From Scatophagus argus (lineage: Eukaryota; Chordata; Actinopteri; Scatophagidae), in NCBI RefSeq assembly GCF_020382885.2, contig NC_058498.1, positions 20,489,001 through 20,553,000 of the forward strand: DNA of 64,000 nt. Reading direction: 5' to 3'. Positions 61,831 to 64,000 of this stretch are shown here, in pieces (position 1 is the first letter of the stretch; every line of letters starts with the position of its first letter). Below the pieces are notes generated by a model. The model was not told the origin of the DNA, searched no databases, and saw only the letters and a list, made by a program, of their open reading frames with translations. Made by a program: the position numbers and the translations under genes.

Positions 61831-63960
61831 CTATATCGGAATGGAAACGATGGTCGGAAGCTGCCCGATAGGCGGTGGATTGTATTTCTCAACCCTCATC
61901 AGTCGCCGCAGAATGTCATCCCGGTCGCGCGGCCATCCGTAAACATGCGTGTTTTGAAGCCAGTTAGGAACGTGACACTGTGATGATAAAACCACACACA
62001 GCAGAGAAACACTAATTGTGGTTTGGGGGTTTAATAATCACAATACGGGTAAAGACAATCCAAAGTGTTTTGTTGCTCATGTTGATGTAGCACTGCACAT
62101 ATGCATGCTGTGTGTTTACTTACAGACAATCACATAATCACACACATTGAGGGGGACTAACTTCTCCTGTCATGAAGCATAAGACTTACCTTTTTAGCTC
62201 CAGGGAACAAAATGGGAATGAACCTGAAATTCTTGCTTCCATTCTGGATGAACTCATTCTGAAGCTACATGGCACACATCAAGAAATAAACAAATTAAAA
62301 TAACAAAAAAAAAAAAATCCTCAACAGATTTGAAAATGAATGTTCATGAATCAGTCCTGATTAGAACCTGTTTATGTATGTAGACGGTGTTGAAGGTCCT
62401 CTCGTCGTTCTCCAGGCCAACAGGGGAGGCTGTCACTGTCTCATAGTACTTGGGACTGATGATGATGATGATCAGGTATTCTTTCTGGGTAGAGCAACAA
62501 CACAACTGCTTGTTTTCAACCATGTTTTGCTATCACACTGCTTGATAAAACATGTTCACTCTTGCAGACAGAAATAAGAGCTCAAAGATGGTGCAAAGAT
62601 TGTATCAACATTGTTTTAAGGTGTCTTCTCGCTCATCTTCTTCTTGTTATCAATGTTTAATGAAATTAGAAAGATATGATGGCAGACTGACCTCACTGAG
62701 GTACCGCTCCATGAAGTCAATCTTGCTTATACTCCTGAACTGCTGCTCAAAAATATCAATCTGAAAAAAATAAAGATGTCAGTCAACAAGTGTCCAACAA
62801 ATTACAGCCAACAAGAAAACAGCCAGACACACATAAATACACATGAAGTCCAAATGTGGCCTCTAACTTGTCGACATTTATTTTGCATGTTAGGGTAAGG
62901 CATAAGTTAAATCCTGTCATGGCAAAATATAAACAGCTTCCCGGCAGAGCAGAGCAGCAGCAGTAACAGCTCCACTGGCAATAAACTCATTTGCCAGATC
63001 ACTTTCAAGGTAATTGTTATTATTATCCACTAAGAGTGGATGGAAAACTGAAATAACTGATATTGTTAGCTAATACCGTGTATTTCTTTTTTTAGAAAAT
63101 AAGTCCAAAAAGACATCAAACAAAGGGATTAACATCAGCTTTGACCCCATTATATCAGTCTTTGTAGGACAGTACAGTCCCTGTTAAACACATCCTGCGT
63201 CAAAACATAAAAAAACCCTCGTACATACATGCGTATCAAAGCCGTTGTGTCGCAGCAGAGCAACAAAGTTGATGATCTCATTAACGTGCTTGTCGTTGTC
63301 CGCTTCGTAAGTGACAAAGACCCTCCCTGTTTCAAGAGCAGTAAATAAATAATGAAAGCAGCGTACAGCAGCTCGGTCAAAAATCCGACTTTCTGCAGAT
63401 CTGCTGGTCAACACTTACTCTGCTCCAGAGAGAGCGGTGTGCTGTAAGCAGGGTTCTTCTCTTTAGCCGGAGCAATGTGGCCACTGTAGGGGAGTTAAAG
63501 CTCAGTTTCAATCACACTTTGAGACATGCAGCATGATGTGAGTGGCTCAAATAAGTCTATAAACTCACATTTGTGTGTATCCGGTTCCAGGAAGTCTACA
63601 ATCACCTGGATCTAAAGCAGAATAGAGAGAAAAAAAACACTTTCAGGCTTACTGCTTCTGATACTGCAGCAGGATGAACGCTAATTTATAGTAGTAATTT
63701 ATAGCTCCTAGCACACAGGATGTGCCTGTGTCGGAGCTGATAAACAGAGCTGCAGACTTACAGTACGGGCCACAAGCTGGGGGGTGTGGGGGCCACAGGG
63801 CCTTGTTGGCCACAGGCTGCCTGGTGAAGGCATCTACAGGGCACTGCGCACCGCAGGCAGCTTCCTGAGGCGGGTACGAGTACGGAGGCAACGTATGGTG
63901 GCACAAGTTAGCAGAAGGCGGGTTGGAGCACAGAGAGAAAGGCTGCTCTAAGCTGCTCAT
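61831..63960 (-). CDS. traf3ip2: TRAF3-interacting protein 2 (Act1/CIKS)-like SEFIR adaptor, probably 5'-partial
   Basis: Act1 couples IL-17 receptors to TRAF6/TRAF3 signalling through a SEFIR-SEFIR interaction in the cytoplasm. Exons in transcript order: 63960-63762, 63611-63569, 63483-63419, 63326-63229, 62760-62692, 62484-62368, 62264-62190, 61977-61831 (TAG). All phases agree, giving 270 aa from Met 63960. The first exons are Pro/Cys-rich and probably disordered. The SEFIR domain follows: RRVFVTYEADNDKHVNEIIN, then ALLRHNGFDTH-IDIFEQQF, DFMERYLSE, IIIISPKYYETV, NFRFIPILFPGAKK and HVPNWLQNTHVYGWP, matching human TRAF3IP2 in order. Human Act1 is 574 aa, so N-terminal exons carrying TRAF-binding motifs probably lie to the right. 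Alternatively Met 63960 (A at -3) starts a short paralogue (traf3ip2-like). The donor after 62368 (gttcta) is weak. Confidence 0.9.
61858..63326 (-). other. traf3ip2: SEFIR domain exons of the traf3ip2-like gene
   Basis: Box 1 is VFVTYEADNDKHVNEI. The alpha-A helix carries NFVALLRHNGFDTH. Box 2 is YLIIIIISPKYY, where five Ile codons form a perfect (ATC)5 run in the coding sequence. The C-terminal part (VPNWLQNTHVYGWPRDRDDI) is well kept. The domain is complete in the window. Confidence 0.9.
62761..63228 (-). other. traf3ip2: traf3ip2 intron inside the SEFIR domain
   Basis: Donor gtatgt after 63229 and acceptor ttttttttcag before 62760. It splits the THIDIF segment. Nothing recognised inside. 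The other introns of the gene are all shorter. Confidence 0.85.
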
Positions 63961-64000
63961 ACTGATGCTGTGTCTGTCTGTCTGCCTGTCTGACAGGGAC
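63961..64000 (-). other. Sequence upstream of the traf3ip2 Met: (GACA)n tract and possible acceptor
   Basis: On the - strand it reads ...ccctgtcag followed by GACA-type repeats to the ATG. The cag could be a splice acceptor, meaning coding exons continue to the right, or this may be 5' UTR. Confidence 0.4.

Overview
This is a vertebrate nuclear window, almost certainly from a percomorph teleost. The genes are intron-rich with canonical GT-AG junctions. The proteins are vertebrate-type (Shroom2, claudins, WWC3, the SEFIR adaptor TRAF3IP2). The introns carry dispersed repeats of kinds I recognise as common in perch-like fishes: tRNA-derived SINEs, a Tc1 relic and several unclassified families. 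Without a database search the species cannot be named.

Layout from left to right. (1) 875-20928, + strand: the 3' part of shroom2, in nine exons. It starts inside the PDZ domain; the promoter and the first half of the PDZ lie left of the window. Intron 1 also holds a likely alternative first coding exon (9531-9629) that would give a PDZ-less isoform. (2) 24432-25187, +: a single-exon claudin-34-like gene. (3) 29222-29881, -: a single-exon claudin of the CLDN22/CLDN24 type, with a (GA)n microsatellite abutting its start codon. (4) 32529-59438, +: complete wwc3, 23 coding exons encoding 1161 aa, with an 11 kb first intron. (5) 61831-63960, -: the 3' part of a traf3ip2 (Act1/CIKS)-like gene with a full SEFIR domain, convergent with wwc3.

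How the genes relate. Shroom2 recruits Rho kinase to apical actin. Claudins build tight-junction strands. WWC proteins tie apical polarity (aPKC) to Hippo/LATS signalling. Three of the four left-hand genes, or gene types, therefore act at the apical junction. TRAF3IP2 is an IL-17-receptor adaptor with no obvious link to them. In human, SHROOM2, CLDN34 and WWC3 sit on Xp22, whereas CLDN22/CLDN24 sit beside WWC2 on 4q35. This locus carries both claudin kinds next to one WWC gene, which suggests the ancestral pre-duplication arrangement.

I found no bacterial-type operons, CRISPR arrays, phage or viral genes, and no wholly unknown multi-gene system. The best leads are the alternative shroom2 first exon, the mixed claudin content, the microsatellite at the claudin start codon, the uORF-rich wwc3 leader, a Tc1 relic with a nested insertion and a 7-bp target duplication, and a few candidate non-coding regulatory elements.
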